In this document: positions 1 to 6,326 of the stretch, one piece after another
Numbering within the stretch: the first letter of the stretch is position 1
Layout of the letters: every line of letters starts with the position of its first letter
From: an uncultured Alistipes sp.
Lineage (GTDB): Bacteria; Bacteroidota; Bacteroidia; Bacteroidales; Rikenellaceae
Direction of reading: 5' to 3'
Assembly (NCBI GenBank): GCA_947174295.1
Contig: CAMWIG010000041.1
Coordinates: forward strand, 1 to 12,573
DNA length: 12,573 nucleotides
Program-made: the position numbers and the translations under genes
The notes under the pieces: model-generated
Told to the model about the DNA's origin: nothing
Databases searched by the model: none
What the model saw: the letters and a program-made list of their open reading frames with translations, nothing else

Positions 1-1
1 C

Positions 2-1708
2 TACGGCTGGGAGCAGATTCCGACGTCGATGAGCGAGCGCGTCGAGGTTCTGCGCGGCGGCGGTTCGGCGCTGTTCGGTGCGTCGGCCATAGGCGGAACG
101 GTGAACGTCATCACCCGCGACCCGCTTCGCAACTCGGCCGAAGCTCAGCACACAATCACCTCGATCGGCTGCAAGAGCTCATACGACAACGTCTCGTCGG
201 CCAACGCATCGCTCGTCACCGACAGCGGCCGCGCGGGACTCTACGTCTACGGACAGAGCCGCCACCGCTCGGGATACGACCACGACGGCGACGGCTTCAC
301 CGAAATACCCGTACTGCAAAGCACCTCGTTCGGCATGCGTTCGTTCGTCAAAACGGGCGCCTACTCGCGCCTGACGCTGCAATACAACGGCGTAGACGAG
401 TATCGCCGCGGCGGCGACCGGCTCGACCAGCCGCCGCACGAAGCACTCATAGCCGAGCAGACCGACCACGCCATCAACGGCGGCAGTCTGTCGTTCGACA
501 TCTCGTCGGCCGACTTCGCCAATCGGTTCAACACCTACGTATCGTTCCAGCACACGGCCCGCAAAAGCTACTACGGCGCAGGCGAAGACCCCGACGCCTA
601 CGGCCGCACGCACGACCTCACGGTAGCGGCCGGAGCCCAGTACATACATTCGTTCGACCGGCTGCTGTTCATGCCCTCCGACCTCACCGTCGGTGCGGAG
701 TACAACTACAACTATCTCGACGACCGCTCGATAGGCTACGACCACCTCACACACCAGGAGGTCAACATTTACAGTCTCTACGCCCAGAACGAGTGGAAAA
801 ACGCCCGCTGGTCGCTGCTCATCGGCTGCCGCATGGACAAACACTCGCTCATCGACCGCGCCATCTTCTCGCCGCGCGCCAATCTGCGCTACAATCCCTC
901 GGAGAACGTCAACCTGCGCCTGAGCTATTCGAGCGGCTTCCGCGCTCCGCAGGCTTTCGACGAGGACATGCACATCGCAATCGTGGGCGGCGAGCGAATC
1001 GCCATCCGTCTGGCCGACGACCTGCGCGAGGAGCGCTCGCACAGCGTGAGCGTATCGGCCGACATGTACCGCAAGTTCGGCAGCGTGCAGACCAACCTGC
1101 TCGTCGAGGGATTCTACACCTCGCTGCCCGACGGCTTCACCCTGCGCGAAACGGGCATCGTCGACGACTCCGGCGCCTCGATCAAGGAGCGATACAACGG
1201 CTCGGGAGCAACGGTCATGGGTCTCAACATCGAGGGCAAGGCGGCGTTCTCGCGCTGGTTCCAGATTCAGGCGGGCGCCACCGTGCAGCGCAGCCGCTAC
1301 AAGGAGCCCGAGGTATGGAGCGACGACGAGAGCGTCGCGCCCGTCAGCCGCATGTTCCGCACGCCGAACGTCTACGGCTACCTGACCGCATGCTTCACTC
1401 CCGTGAAGTCGTTCGACATCGACCTCTCCGGAACCTACACGGGCAGCATGCTCGTGCAGCACATGGCCGGCTCGGGAACCGAACGCGACACGGCCGTCGA
1501 GACGCGCGACTTCTTCGACCTGAACGTCAAGCTCTGCTACGACATACGCATCTACAAGGAGATAACGATGGAGATAAGCGCCGGCGTGCGCAACGTCTTC
1601 AACGCCTACCAGCGCGACTTCGACCGCGGCGCCGACCGCGACTCGGGCTACATCTACGGCCCGTCGATGCCGCGCAGCTGGTTCGCCGGCGTGAAGTTCA
1701 AGTTCTGA
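2..1708 (+). CDS. TonB-dependent outer membrane receptor, 3' part (5' end outside window)
   Basis: C-terminal 568 residues of a TonB-dependent receptor, open to the left edge. The frame runs from base 2, so the internal ATG at 29 is not the true start. The first residues carry the end of the plug domain: RVEVLRGGGSALFGASAIGG followed by TVNVIT, a signature of plug-to-barrel junctions. The rest alternates short amphipathic strands and polar loops, as in a 22-strand barrel, and ends GVKFKF with the terminal Phe used for barrel assembly. Such receptors bind a scarce ligand at the cell surface and import it with energy from TonB-ExbBD. The layout is closer to BtuB/CirA-type receptors than to long SusC proteins, and no SusD partner follows. 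The substrate cannot be told; signal peptide and TonB box lie outside the window. The next gene is convergent. Confidence 0.93.
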   Translation, partial: YGWEQIPTSMSERVEVLRGGGSALFGASAIGGTVNVITRDPLRNSAEAQHTITSIGCKSSYDNVSSANASLVTDSGRAGLYVYGQSRHRSGYDHDGDGFTEIPVLQSTSFGMRSFVKTGAYSRLTLQYNGVDEYRRGGDRLDQPPHEALIAEQTDHAINGGSLSFDISSADFANRFNTYVSFQHTARKSYYGAGEDPDAYGRTHDLTVAAGAQYIHSFDRLLFMPSDLTVGAEYNYNYLDDRSIGYDHLTHQEVNIYSLYAQNEWKNARWSLLIGCRMDKHSLIDRAIFSPRANLRYNPSENVNLRLSYSSGFRAPQAFDEDMHIAIVGGERIAIRLADDLREERSHSVSVSADMYRKFGSVQTNLLVEGFYTSLPDGFTLRETGIVDDSGASIKERYNGSGATVMGLNIEGKAAFSRWFQIQAGATVQRSRYKEPEVWSDDESVAPVSRMFRTPNVYGYLTACFTPVKSFDIDLSGTYTGSMLVQHMAGSGTERDTAVETRDFFDLNVKLCYDIRIYKEITMEISAGVRNVFNAYQRDFDRGADRDSGYIYGPSMPRSWFAGVKFKF

Positions 1709-1810
1709 CACCCCAGCACCGCCGCGAAAGCTCCGCAACTGGCAGAAAGCATTTATTTGCAACCGGCATTCACTGCCGAAGGTAAATATCAGGAAACGAC
1801 TATTGCACAC

Positions 1811-1853
1811 AAAAAAGAGCTCTTTATCGTACCGAAGTAGGATAAAGAGCTCT
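1811..1853 (-). terminator. Intrinsic terminator of the small secreted-protein gene (possibly bidirectional)
   Basis: A 13-bp perfect stem (1816-1828 with 1841-1853) continues after one G/G mismatch into TAC/GTA closed by a CGAA loop. Read on the minus strand it is followed at once by a run of six T (1816-1811), so it fits best as terminator of the leftward gene ending at 1869. On the plus strand it is followed by an A/T-rich stretch without a clean T-run, so it may also stop the receptor transcript, less strongly. Confidence 0.8.
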
Positions 1854-1868
1854 AATAAAATAAAATTA

Positions 1869-2213
1869 TTATTTTAACGTAGCCGTCGCTTGATACGTGA
1901 CCTCTTTTTCATATTTATCACATATTTTACCGTTTTTGGCAACACCGGATTCAACACAAATTTCAAAATCAGTATTGCAGGCACTTGAACACCGATGAAG
2001 TGCTCTATTTTCCGCATCTCTGGGAGTGTCGGCAACTACATCAAAAGTTAAGGCGCGGCCAACCACTGTCTCTTGTGCAACGACCTGTCCGGTTTTTTTG
2101 TCATACCATTTAATCTGTTTTTGCGTTGTTACCGTAACAGTCCAATTTGCCGCATTGGCAAATATTACAGCCGTCACTGCAAAAAATGTTAAAACTAATT
2201 TTTTCATACGCAT
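1869..2213 (-). CDS. Small secreted cysteine-containing protein of unknown function
   Basis: 114 residues, not recognised as a known family. Residues 3-21 form a signal peptide (MKKLVLTFF, hydrophobic core, then ANA before ANWTV), so the mature protein is about 90 residues and periplasmic or exported. An in-frame ATG two codons in (2207) gives a more typical MKK start and may be the real one; no ribosome-binding site separates the two. The mature part is rich in Thr, Val and Lys, looks like beta strands (WTVTVTTQKQIKWYD), and has four Cys in a CSSAC...C...C pattern that could form two disulfides. The gene is clearly more AT-rich than its neighbours, suggesting an accessory or recently gained gene. 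No promoter is visible directly before it; the nearest good one lies beyond the structured RNA at 2250-2478. A hairpin terminator follows its stop. Confidence 0.72.
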   Translation of the reverse strand: MRMKKLVLTFFAVTAVIFANAANWTVTVTTQKQIKWYDKKTGQVVAQETVVGRALTFDVVADTPRDAENRALHRCSSACNTDFEICVESGVAKNGKICDKYEKEVTYQATATLK

Positions 2214-2249
2214 TGCGTGTTTTAGTGGTCTTACAGCCCTGTCGACCGA

Positions 2250-2478
2250 TTATAAATAAAAAAGAGACGTGGACTGTACTATGCCACGCCTTTATGTGAA
2301 GGTGGTAGGAAGACCTTTATCGGAAGATGTGGAATATAACAGCTCCACGCCATATAGACGTGGAGACAATTAAACCTACTCTTGCCGATTGTGATTAAGT
2401 TTCCTACGCTTTTCACATACAAGCAGTAGACATAACGTCTCTTATTATCAATATGAAGAATCGGTCTTCACCGATTCC
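2250..2478 (-). ncRNA. Candidate structured small RNA (6S-like rod) or structured leader
   Basis: An irregular long hairpin spans 2262-2443. The pairs are 2262-2270 with 2435-2443 (AAGAGACGT/ACGTCTCTT), 2293-2300 with 2412-2419, 2305-2311 with 2401-2407, and 2319-2323 with 2385-2389. An apical stem pairs 2343-2351 with 2357-2365 around a 5-nt loop; its 2350/2358 position pairs (G-U) only in minus-strand RNA. Two unpaired sides of about 15 nt flank the apical stem. On the minus strand the closing stem is followed by six T (2263-2258) and more A/T, like a terminator, and a promoter sits just upstream (2483-2513). Closing stem, large bubble, apical hairpin and total length resemble 6S RNA, which mimics an open promoter and binds RNA polymerase. 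A separate 8-bp hairpin (2458-2465 with 2470-2477) would form the 5' end. The alternative is a regulatory leader of the downstream secreted-protein gene. The identity is inferred from shape only. Confidence 0.5.
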
Positions 2479-2482
2479 ATCG

Positions 2483-2513
2483 CAAAAGTATGAATTATTT
2501 ATTTAATGACAAA
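2483..2513 (-). promoter_or_regulatory. Bacteroidota-type promoter driving the structured RNA
   Basis: Read on the minus strand: TTTG at 2513-2510, a spacer of exactly 19 nt, then TACTTTTG at 2490-2483, a full match to the TAnnTTTG -7 element. Transcription would start around 2480-2475, just before the small 5' hairpin at 2458-2477. No comparable element is seen between the rod and the secreted-protein gene, so this may be the promoter of both. Confidence 0.68.
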
Positions 2514-2555
2514 ATCCAAGCCCGCTATTTTACATTCCGGCTTCAATAAACATAT

Positions 2556-2567
2556 GCGAATATTCGC
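2556..2567. promoter_or_regulatory. 12-bp perfect palindrome in the divergent promoter region
   Basis: GCGAATATTCGC is a perfect dyad between the leftward promoter at 2483-2513 and the rightward promoter at 2617-2624. Its placement suits an operator for a dimeric regulator, but no matching regulator gene is present and a chance palindrome cannot be excluded. Confidence 0.25.
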
Positions 2568-2616
2568 GCACGTCTTTTTTCGTGTCGCGGAACGCTCGTT
2601 TTACGGAATTATTTAG

Positions 2617-2624
2617 TATTTTTG
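2617..2624 (+). promoter_or_regulatory. Probable glyS promoter (-7 element)
   Basis: TATTTTTG matches the TAnnTTTG element and would start transcription near 2631, giving a leader of about 40 nt before glyS. The -33 region is poor: no TTTG lies at 19-20 nt, only CTCG at about 18 nt. Confidence 0.45.
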
Positions 2625-2671
2625 TGAGTTGGAGTAATACTTACACGGAAAACGAATAAAAACACAATACG

Positions 2672-4216
2672 ATGACACAGGAAGAACTCTTCAAGAAACT
2701 CGTGGCTCACTGCAAGGAGTACGGTTTCATTTTCCCGTCGAGCGAAATCTACGACGGTCTGGGCGCTGTGTACGACTACGGTCAGAACGGCGTCGAGTTG
2801 AAAAACAACATCAAGCGCTACTGGTGGGATTCGATGGTCAAGCTCCACGAGAATATCGTGGGCATCGACGCGGCAATCTTCATGCACCCACGCACGTGGG
2901 AGGCATCGGGTCACGTCGGAGCGTTCAACGACCCCCTTATCGACAACAAGGACTCGAAGAAGCGCTACCGCGCCGACGTTCTGATAGAGGATTGGATGGC
3001 CAAGCAGGACGAGAAAATCGAGAAGGAGGTCGAGAAGGCCCGCAAGCGTTTCGGGGAGTCGTTCGACGAGGCGCAGTACCGCTCGACGTCGCCCCGCGTA
3101 GCCGAGACGGCCGCCAAGCGCGACGAGGTGCACCGCCGCTTCGCCGAGGCGCTGAACAGCAACGACCTGGCCGAGCTGCGCCAGATTATCGTCGACTGCG
3201 AAATCGTCTGCCCCATCTCGGGCACGCGCAACTGGACCGACGTGCGCCAGTTCAACCTCATGTTCTCGACCCAGATGGGTTCGACGGCCGACGGCGCCAA
3301 CACCATCTACCTCCGTCCCGAGACGGCGCAGGGAATATTCGTCAACTTCCTCAACGTGCAGAAGACCGGCCGCATGAAACTGCCGTTCGGTATCGCACAG
3401 ATAGGCAAGGCATTCCGCAATGAAATCGTGGCCCGACAGTTCATCTTCCGCATGCGCGAGTTCGAGCAGATGGAGATGCAGTTCTTCGTCCGCCCCGGCA
3501 CCGAGATGCAGTGGTGGAACGAGTGGAAGCAGACCCGCATGGCATGGCACCGCGCGCTGGGCTTCGGCGACGACAACTACCGTTTCCACGACCACGACAA
3601 GCTGGCCCACTACGCCAACGCCGCGACCGACATCGAGTACAACTTCCCGTTCGGATTCAAGGAGGTCGAAGGCATACACTCCCGCACCGACTTCGACCTG
3701 GGCAACCACCAGAAGTTCTCGGGCAAGAAGATTCAGTACTTCGACCCCGAGACGGGCGAAAGCTACGTACCCTACGTCGTCGAGACATCGATCGGCGTCG
3801 ACCGCATGGTGTTGCAGGTTCTCTCGGCGGCATACTGCGAGGAGAAGCTCCCCAGCGGCGAAGAGCGCATCGTGCTCCGCATTCCCGCGGCACTCGCTCC
3901 GACGAAGGTCGCCGTCATGCCGCTCGTCAAGAAGGACGGCCTGCCCGAGGTCGCACAACGCATAATCGACGACCTGAAATACGACTACAACGTCGCCTAC
4001 GACGAGAAGGACTCGATCGGCAAGCGCTACCGCCGTCAGGATGCCGTCGGCACGCCGTTCTGCGTGACCGTCGACCACCAGACCTTGGAGGACAACACCG
4101 TGACCGTCCGTCACCGCGACTCGATGCAGCAGGAGCGCATCTCGATCGACGCCCTGCACGCCATGGTCGAGCAGGAGGTGTCTCTGCGCCGTCTGTTCCG
4201 CAAACTCAACCTCTAA
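2672..4216 (+). CDS. glyS: Glycine--tRNA ligase (dimeric class II type)
   Basis: 514 residues, the single-chain (alpha2) glycyl-tRNA synthetase that charges tRNA-Gly with glycine using ATP in the cytoplasm. The N-terminus (KLVAHCKEYGFIFPSSEIYD, then GLGAVYDYG) is the family's start, so ATG 2672 is the natural start. Class II motif 2 is seen as FRNE at residues 248-251 followed by EFEQMEMQFF, and motif 3 as ETSIGVDR at 371-378. An insertion rich in Lys and Glu lies around residues 105-165. The C-terminal third (PTKVAVMPLVKKDG to the end) is the anticodon-binding domain. The product is full-length for the family. This is the eukaryote/archaeal-like form, not the bacterial alpha2beta2 GlyQ/GlyS pair; the symbol glyS (also glyQS) is used by custom. 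A strong terminator follows. Confidence 0.97.
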   Translation: MTQEELFKKLVAHCKEYGFIFPSSEIYDGLGAVYDYGQNGVELKNNIKRYWWDSMVKLHENIVGIDAAIFMHPRTWEASGHVGAFNDPLIDNKDSKKRYRADVLIEDWMAKQDEKIEKEVEKARKRFGESFDEAQYRSTSPRVAETAAKRDEVHRRFAEALNSNDLAELRQIIVDCEIVCPISGTRNWTDVRQFNLMFSTQMGSTADGANTIYLRPETAQGIFVNFLNVQKTGRMKLPFGIAQIGKAFRNEIVARQFIFRMREFEQMEMQFFVRPGTEMQWWNEWKQTRMAWHRALGFGDDNYRFHDHDKLAHYANAATDIEYNFPFGFKEVEGIHSRTDFDLGNHQKFSGKKIQYFDPETGESYVPYVVETSIGVDRMVLQVLSAAYCEEKLPSGEERIVLRIPAALAPTKVAVMPLVKKDGLPEVAQRIIDDLKYDYNVAYDEKDSIGKRYRRQDAVGTPFCVTVDHQTLEDNTVTVRHRDSMQQERISIDALHAMVEQEVSLRRLFRKLNL

Positions 4217-4234
4217 GACATGACGACAGGCCAC

Positions 4235-4299
4235 AGCCGCACATCCGAAAAGTACGCCGCCGCAGCTTCGGCCGGCGGCGTACTCTTCGGACGGCTTTT
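4235..4299 (+). terminator. Strong glyS terminator hairpin with UUCG loop
   Basis: A 12-bp stem (4251-4262 with 4273-4284) is capped, after a two-base bulge, by GC-TTCG-GC (4265-4272), an ultrastable tetraloop. After one mismatch it extends through TCCGAA/TTCGGA (4244-4249 with 4286-4291), and after a CACA bulge through AGCCG/CGGCT (4235-4239 with 4292-4296). Four T (4296-4299) follow. It lies 19 bp after the glyS stop and about 50 bp before ruvX. Confidence 0.75.
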
Positions 4300-4346
4300 G
4301 CGGAGCTTCGGCCCCGGCAGCCGGTCGGAAACCAACATTTGACGAT

Positions 4347-4784
4347 ATGGGTCGAATACTCGCCATAGACTACGGCCGCAAGCGCACGGGAATTGCCGTC
4401 AGCGACCCCCTGCGCATAATCGCCGGAGGACTCACGACGGTCGACACCCGCGAGTTGGAGCGCTGGCTGGCGCAATATTTCGCCGAAAACGACGTTACGA
4501 CAGTGGTGCTGGGCAAGCCTACGCAGATGAACGGCCAGCCGTCCGAGACGTGGCGGTTCGTCGAACCTCTCGCGGCACGTCTGCGCCGGACATACCCCGA
4601 CAAGGAGGTAGTCTTCCACGACGAACGCTTCACCTCGGTGATGGCTCACCGCACGATGCTCGAAAGCGGCATCGGCCGCATGGCACGCCGCGACAAGGCG
4701 CTGGTCGACAAAATATCGGCAACGATAATACTTCAATCATACATGGAGAATTCAGAATTCAAAATTCAAAATTCAAAATTATGA
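4347..4784 (+). CDS. ruvX: RuvX/YqgF family Holliday junction resolvase-like nuclease
   Basis: 145 residues with the RNase H-like fold of YqgF, a protein implicated in maturing the 5' end of 16S rRNA and proposed as a Holliday junction resolvase. Conserved acidic residues are visible: D8 in AIDYGRKRTGIAVSD, E93 in HDERFTS and D121 in VDKISA, with the VVLGKP strand at residues 53-58. The family core ends at about residue 133 (ATIILQSYM). The last 11 residues, NSEFKIQNSKL, are encoded by an AATTCAA heptamer array that also supplies the stop codon, so the tail is probably a repeat-derived add-on. The start ATG 4347 directly precedes the conserved RILAIDYG. The gene is separated from glyS by a terminator, and no clear promoter is seen, so residual readthrough or an atypical promoter is possible. 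Confidence 0.93.
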   Translation: MGRILAIDYGRKRTGIAVSDPLRIIAGGLTTVDTRELERWLAQYFAENDVTTVVLGKPTQMNGQPSETWRFVEPLAARLRRTYPDKEVVFHDERFTSVMAHRTMLESGIGRMARRDKALVDKISATIILQSYMENSEFKIQNSKL

Positions 4785-4790
4785 ATTCCT
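4749..4790. repeat. Heptamer array (AATTCAA) at the 3' end of ruvX
   Basis: Six 7-bp units in a row: AATTCAG, AATTCAA three times, AATTATG, AATTCCT. The array overlaps the last 11 ruvX codons and its stop. It is the inverse orientation of the array before def (4969-5002) and the same plus-strand orientation as the one at 12454-12486. Confidence 0.9.
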
Positions 4791-4826
4791 CCGTGTCATT
4801 GAAAAAGACGTATGTTTACTATTCAT

Positions 4827-4990
4827 TATTCAAATGTTTACCGCAATGCCGCAAAGATAAACGGCCGCAAAAACAATTTTGAATTCTGGATTTTTTGAAT
4901 GATGTAGTTTACGATTCTCAATTCAATTGGTTTTCGCAATGCCGCAACAATAGCAGGCTGGCAAAAACAATTTTGAATTTTGAATTTTGA
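4827..4990. repeat. Two degenerate direct repeats (about 70 bp) between ruvX and def
   Basis: Copy 1 (about 4827-4900) and copy 2 (about 4920-4990) are offset by 93 bp. Both read ATTCAA, a T-rich stretch, CGCAATGCCGCAA, a variable A/G-rich part, then GCAAAAACAATTTTGAATT. The conserved cores are 4842-4885 and 4935-4979. No coding frame or RNA gene is recognised inside. Confidence 0.75.
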
Positions 4991-5002
4991 ATTTTGAATT
5001 TA
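4969..5002. repeat. Heptamer array (AATTTTG) just before def
   Basis: Four perfect AATTTTG units (4969-4996) plus a partial AATTTA unit. This is the reverse complement of the array at the ruvX end, so the spacer 4749-5002 is bounded by inverted arrays. It ends 3 bp before the def start codon and must be part of the def leader or its control region. Confidence 0.9.
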
Positions 5003-5005
5003 CAA

Positions 5006-5551
5006 ATGATTTACCCTATCGTAATTTTCGGTTCGCAGGTTCTGCGCAACCGTTCGGAAGAGATAACGCCCGAATATCCCGAGTTGAAAAAGCTCGTCGA
5101 CGACATGTTCCTCACGCTGGGCGAGGCCGGCGGCGTAGGTCTGGCTGCGCCGCAAATCGGCAAGAACATCCGCATGTTCATCGTCGACTGCACGCCGTGG
5201 GCCGAGGAGCACCCCGAGCTTGCCGACTTCAAGCGCGTATTCATCAACGCCGAGATATACGAACAGTCGGAGGAGACGTCGCTCTTCAACGAGGGCTGTC
5301 TTTCGCTGCCTGGACTCTACGAGGATGTGCGCCGCCCCGTCGCGATACGCATACGCTACATGGACGAGAATTTCGTCGAGCACGACGAAGCGTTCGACGG
5401 CTACCCCGCCCGTGTCATTCAGCACGAGTACGACCACCTCGAAGGCCGCGTCTTCGTCGACCGTCTCTCGCCGCTGCGCCGCAGCCTGCTCAAAAGCAAG
5501 CTGCTGAACTTCGCCAAGGGCAAATACCGCGCGTCGTACAAGACCAAATAG
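5006..5551 (+). CDS. def: Peptide deformylase
   Basis: 181 residues. The metalloenzyme removes the formyl group from the N-terminal formyl-Met of new proteins, next to the ribosome exit. All three family motifs are intact: motif I GVGLAAPQIG at residues 43-52, motif II EGCLSLPG at 96-103 with the metal ligand C98, and motif III HEYDH at 140-144 with both His ligands and the catalytic Glu. The chosen start is ATG 5006 (MIYPIVIFGSQVLR), which matches the usual deformylase N-terminus; an in-frame TTG at 4994 lies inside the heptamer repeat and is unlikely. The gene is complete and of normal length. The leader consists of the repeat array, with no Shine-Dalgarno sequence. A hairpin follows 24 bp after the stop. 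Confidence 0.96.
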   Translation: MIYPIVIFGSQVLRNRSEEITPEYPELKKLVDDMFLTLGEAGGVGLAAPQIGKNIRMFIVDCTPWAEEHPELADFKRVFINAEIYEQSEETSLFNEGCLSLPGLYEDVRRPVAIRIRYMDENFVEHDEAFDGYPARVIQHEYDHLEGRVFVDRLSPLRRSLLKSKLLNFAKGKYRASYKTK

Positions 5552-5575
5552 CCTGCACGACAGACACAACGAAAC

Positions 5576-5603
5576 ATCCCCTGCCATGTGTGTGGCAGGG
5601 GAT
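5576..5603 (+). terminator. Hairpin after def, possible terminator
   Basis: A perfect 11-bp stem (ATCCCCTGCCA 5576-5586 with 5593-5603) with a 6-nt loop. No T-run follows on the plus strand, so intrinsic termination is uncertain; it may only protect the 3' end of the mRNA. Confidence 0.45.
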
Positions 5604-5744
5604 ATAAGGTTCCGCCCATCTGCTCATCCGCTCATCGCCGACGAAACAATACCACGCGGAACTCCCCGATGCGCCCTCCGTCGGCAGGGCGGCATACCAT
5701 AGTGCATATTTACAAATGTCTTAGCCATAGAGCCGAGTCATGCG

Positions 5745-5781
5745 AAAAAATATCGCCCGTCCCGAACCGGGACAGGCGATA
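5745..5781 (-). terminator. Intrinsic terminator of the outer-membrane protein pair
   Basis: On the minus strand, TATCGCC...GGCGATA (5775-5781 with 5751-5757) continues into GTCCCG/CGGGAC (5759-5764 with 5768-5773). The 5758/5774 position is a G-U pair only in minus-strand RNA. A run of six T (5750-5745) follows directly. It lies 23 bp beyond the stop of the gene at 5804. Confidence 0.85.
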
Positions 5782-5803
5782 CCGCACCGTAAAAAACGGC
5801 GAT

Positions 5804-6268
5804 TTAGAACTTGAAGCTGCCGCCGATCTGAATCAGCACGGGATTCGTGCGGTCGTCGGCGAACATGGGCTGCCACTTCACGGCGGCGGTAATATCCCAG
5901 CTGTCGCTGATGGCGAAGTCGACACCGGCGCCGAGGTTCACGCCCGACGACCAGCCGTAGATGTTATTGGCCGTAAGACCTGCCATGGGGTAAACATTCC
6001 AACGGTCGGCGACATCGAACACGTAATGCACGTCGCACGCAATCTCCAACGCACTCTTATTATCGAGCATATAGATGAAACTCGGCTCGATACGCACAGC
6101 GTCGGTAATGCTGTAACGCATGCCGGCACCCAGACCGAGCACCACGCCGTCGCCGGTATTCGTGTAGATGTTGAACTTGGGAGCCACGCTCCATTCGCCT
6201 TGCTCTTGGGCCGAAACAGCGGCAGAAGTCGCTACCAAAGCGATAATTGCCAATACGAACTTTTTCAT
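5804..6268 (-). CDS. Small outer membrane beta-barrel protein (paralogue 1)
   Basis: 154 residues. The signal peptide is MKKFVLAIIALVATSAAVSA followed by QEQGEW. The mature part is a series of amphipathic strands with Gly/Asn turns (SVAPKFNIYTN, VLGLGAGMRYSI, ALEIACDVHYVF) and ends IQIGGSFKF with a terminal Phe, as in outer-membrane barrels. Its length suits an 8-strand barrel of the OmpX/OmpA-N type or the Bacteroidota 'outer membrane beta-barrel' group; no ligand can be assigned. It aligns from end to end with the next gene upstream (6327-6788): both have the same order of PK..Y.NTG, GLGA..RY.I.D..RI.PS, HY.F.VA.RW..YP.AG and VKW....FAD..NP, so the pair arose by tandem duplication. The 58-bp gap has no terminator and only a weak promoter-like TACTTTG, so co-transcription with its paralogue is likely. 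Confidence 0.85.
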   Translation of the reverse strand: MKKFVLAIIALVATSAAVSAQEQGEWSVAPKFNIYTNTGDGVVLGLGAGMRYSITDAVRIEPSFIYMLDNKSALEIACDVHYVFDVADRWNVYPMAGLTANNIYGWSSGVNLGAGVDFAISDSWDITAAVKWQPMFADDRTNPVLIQIGGSFKF

Positions 6269-6326
6269 GGTAATAATTAATTATTAATGGTTTTCAAAGT
6301 ATAGTCATCCTTTACGGCGGCCGACG

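Noticed and set aside
2250..2478. Plus-strand reading of the structured RNA as a glyS leader or T-box-like element
   Set aside because: No promoter is seen before it on the plus strand, no T-run follows the closing stem in that direction, and the apical G-U pair forms only in minus-strand RNA. No T-box sequence was recognised.
2609..4366. Leftward open frame of 585 codons opposite glyS, and a similar one of 543 codons opposite the receptor (179-1810)
   Set aside because: Same cause as above. The sense products are clear family members, and the antisense frames run through the glyS promoter and terminator or the receptor 3' end and hairpin.
4850..4860. Minus-strand TATCTTTG (4859-4852) in the ruvX-def spacer as a promoter
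   Set aside because: It matches the -7 consensus, but no TTTG lies at 19-21 nt upstream and there is no gene for it to drive; the second repeat copy carries a mismatched version.
4749..5002. CRISPR array reading of the ruvX-def repeats
   Set aside because: Units are 7 bp without unique spacers, the larger repeats number only two and are degenerate, and no cas gene is present.
4994..5005. TTG start four codons upstream of the def ATG
   Set aside because: It lies inside the heptamer repeat and adds residues not typical of deformylases; ATG 5006 gives the usual MIYPIV N-terminus.
5669..5695. Hairpin ATGCGCCCT/AGGGCGGCAT in the def to barrel gap as a small RNA
   Set aside because: It is a 9-bp stem with one bulge, without promoter or T-run on either strand; nothing else supports an RNA gene in 5604-5744.
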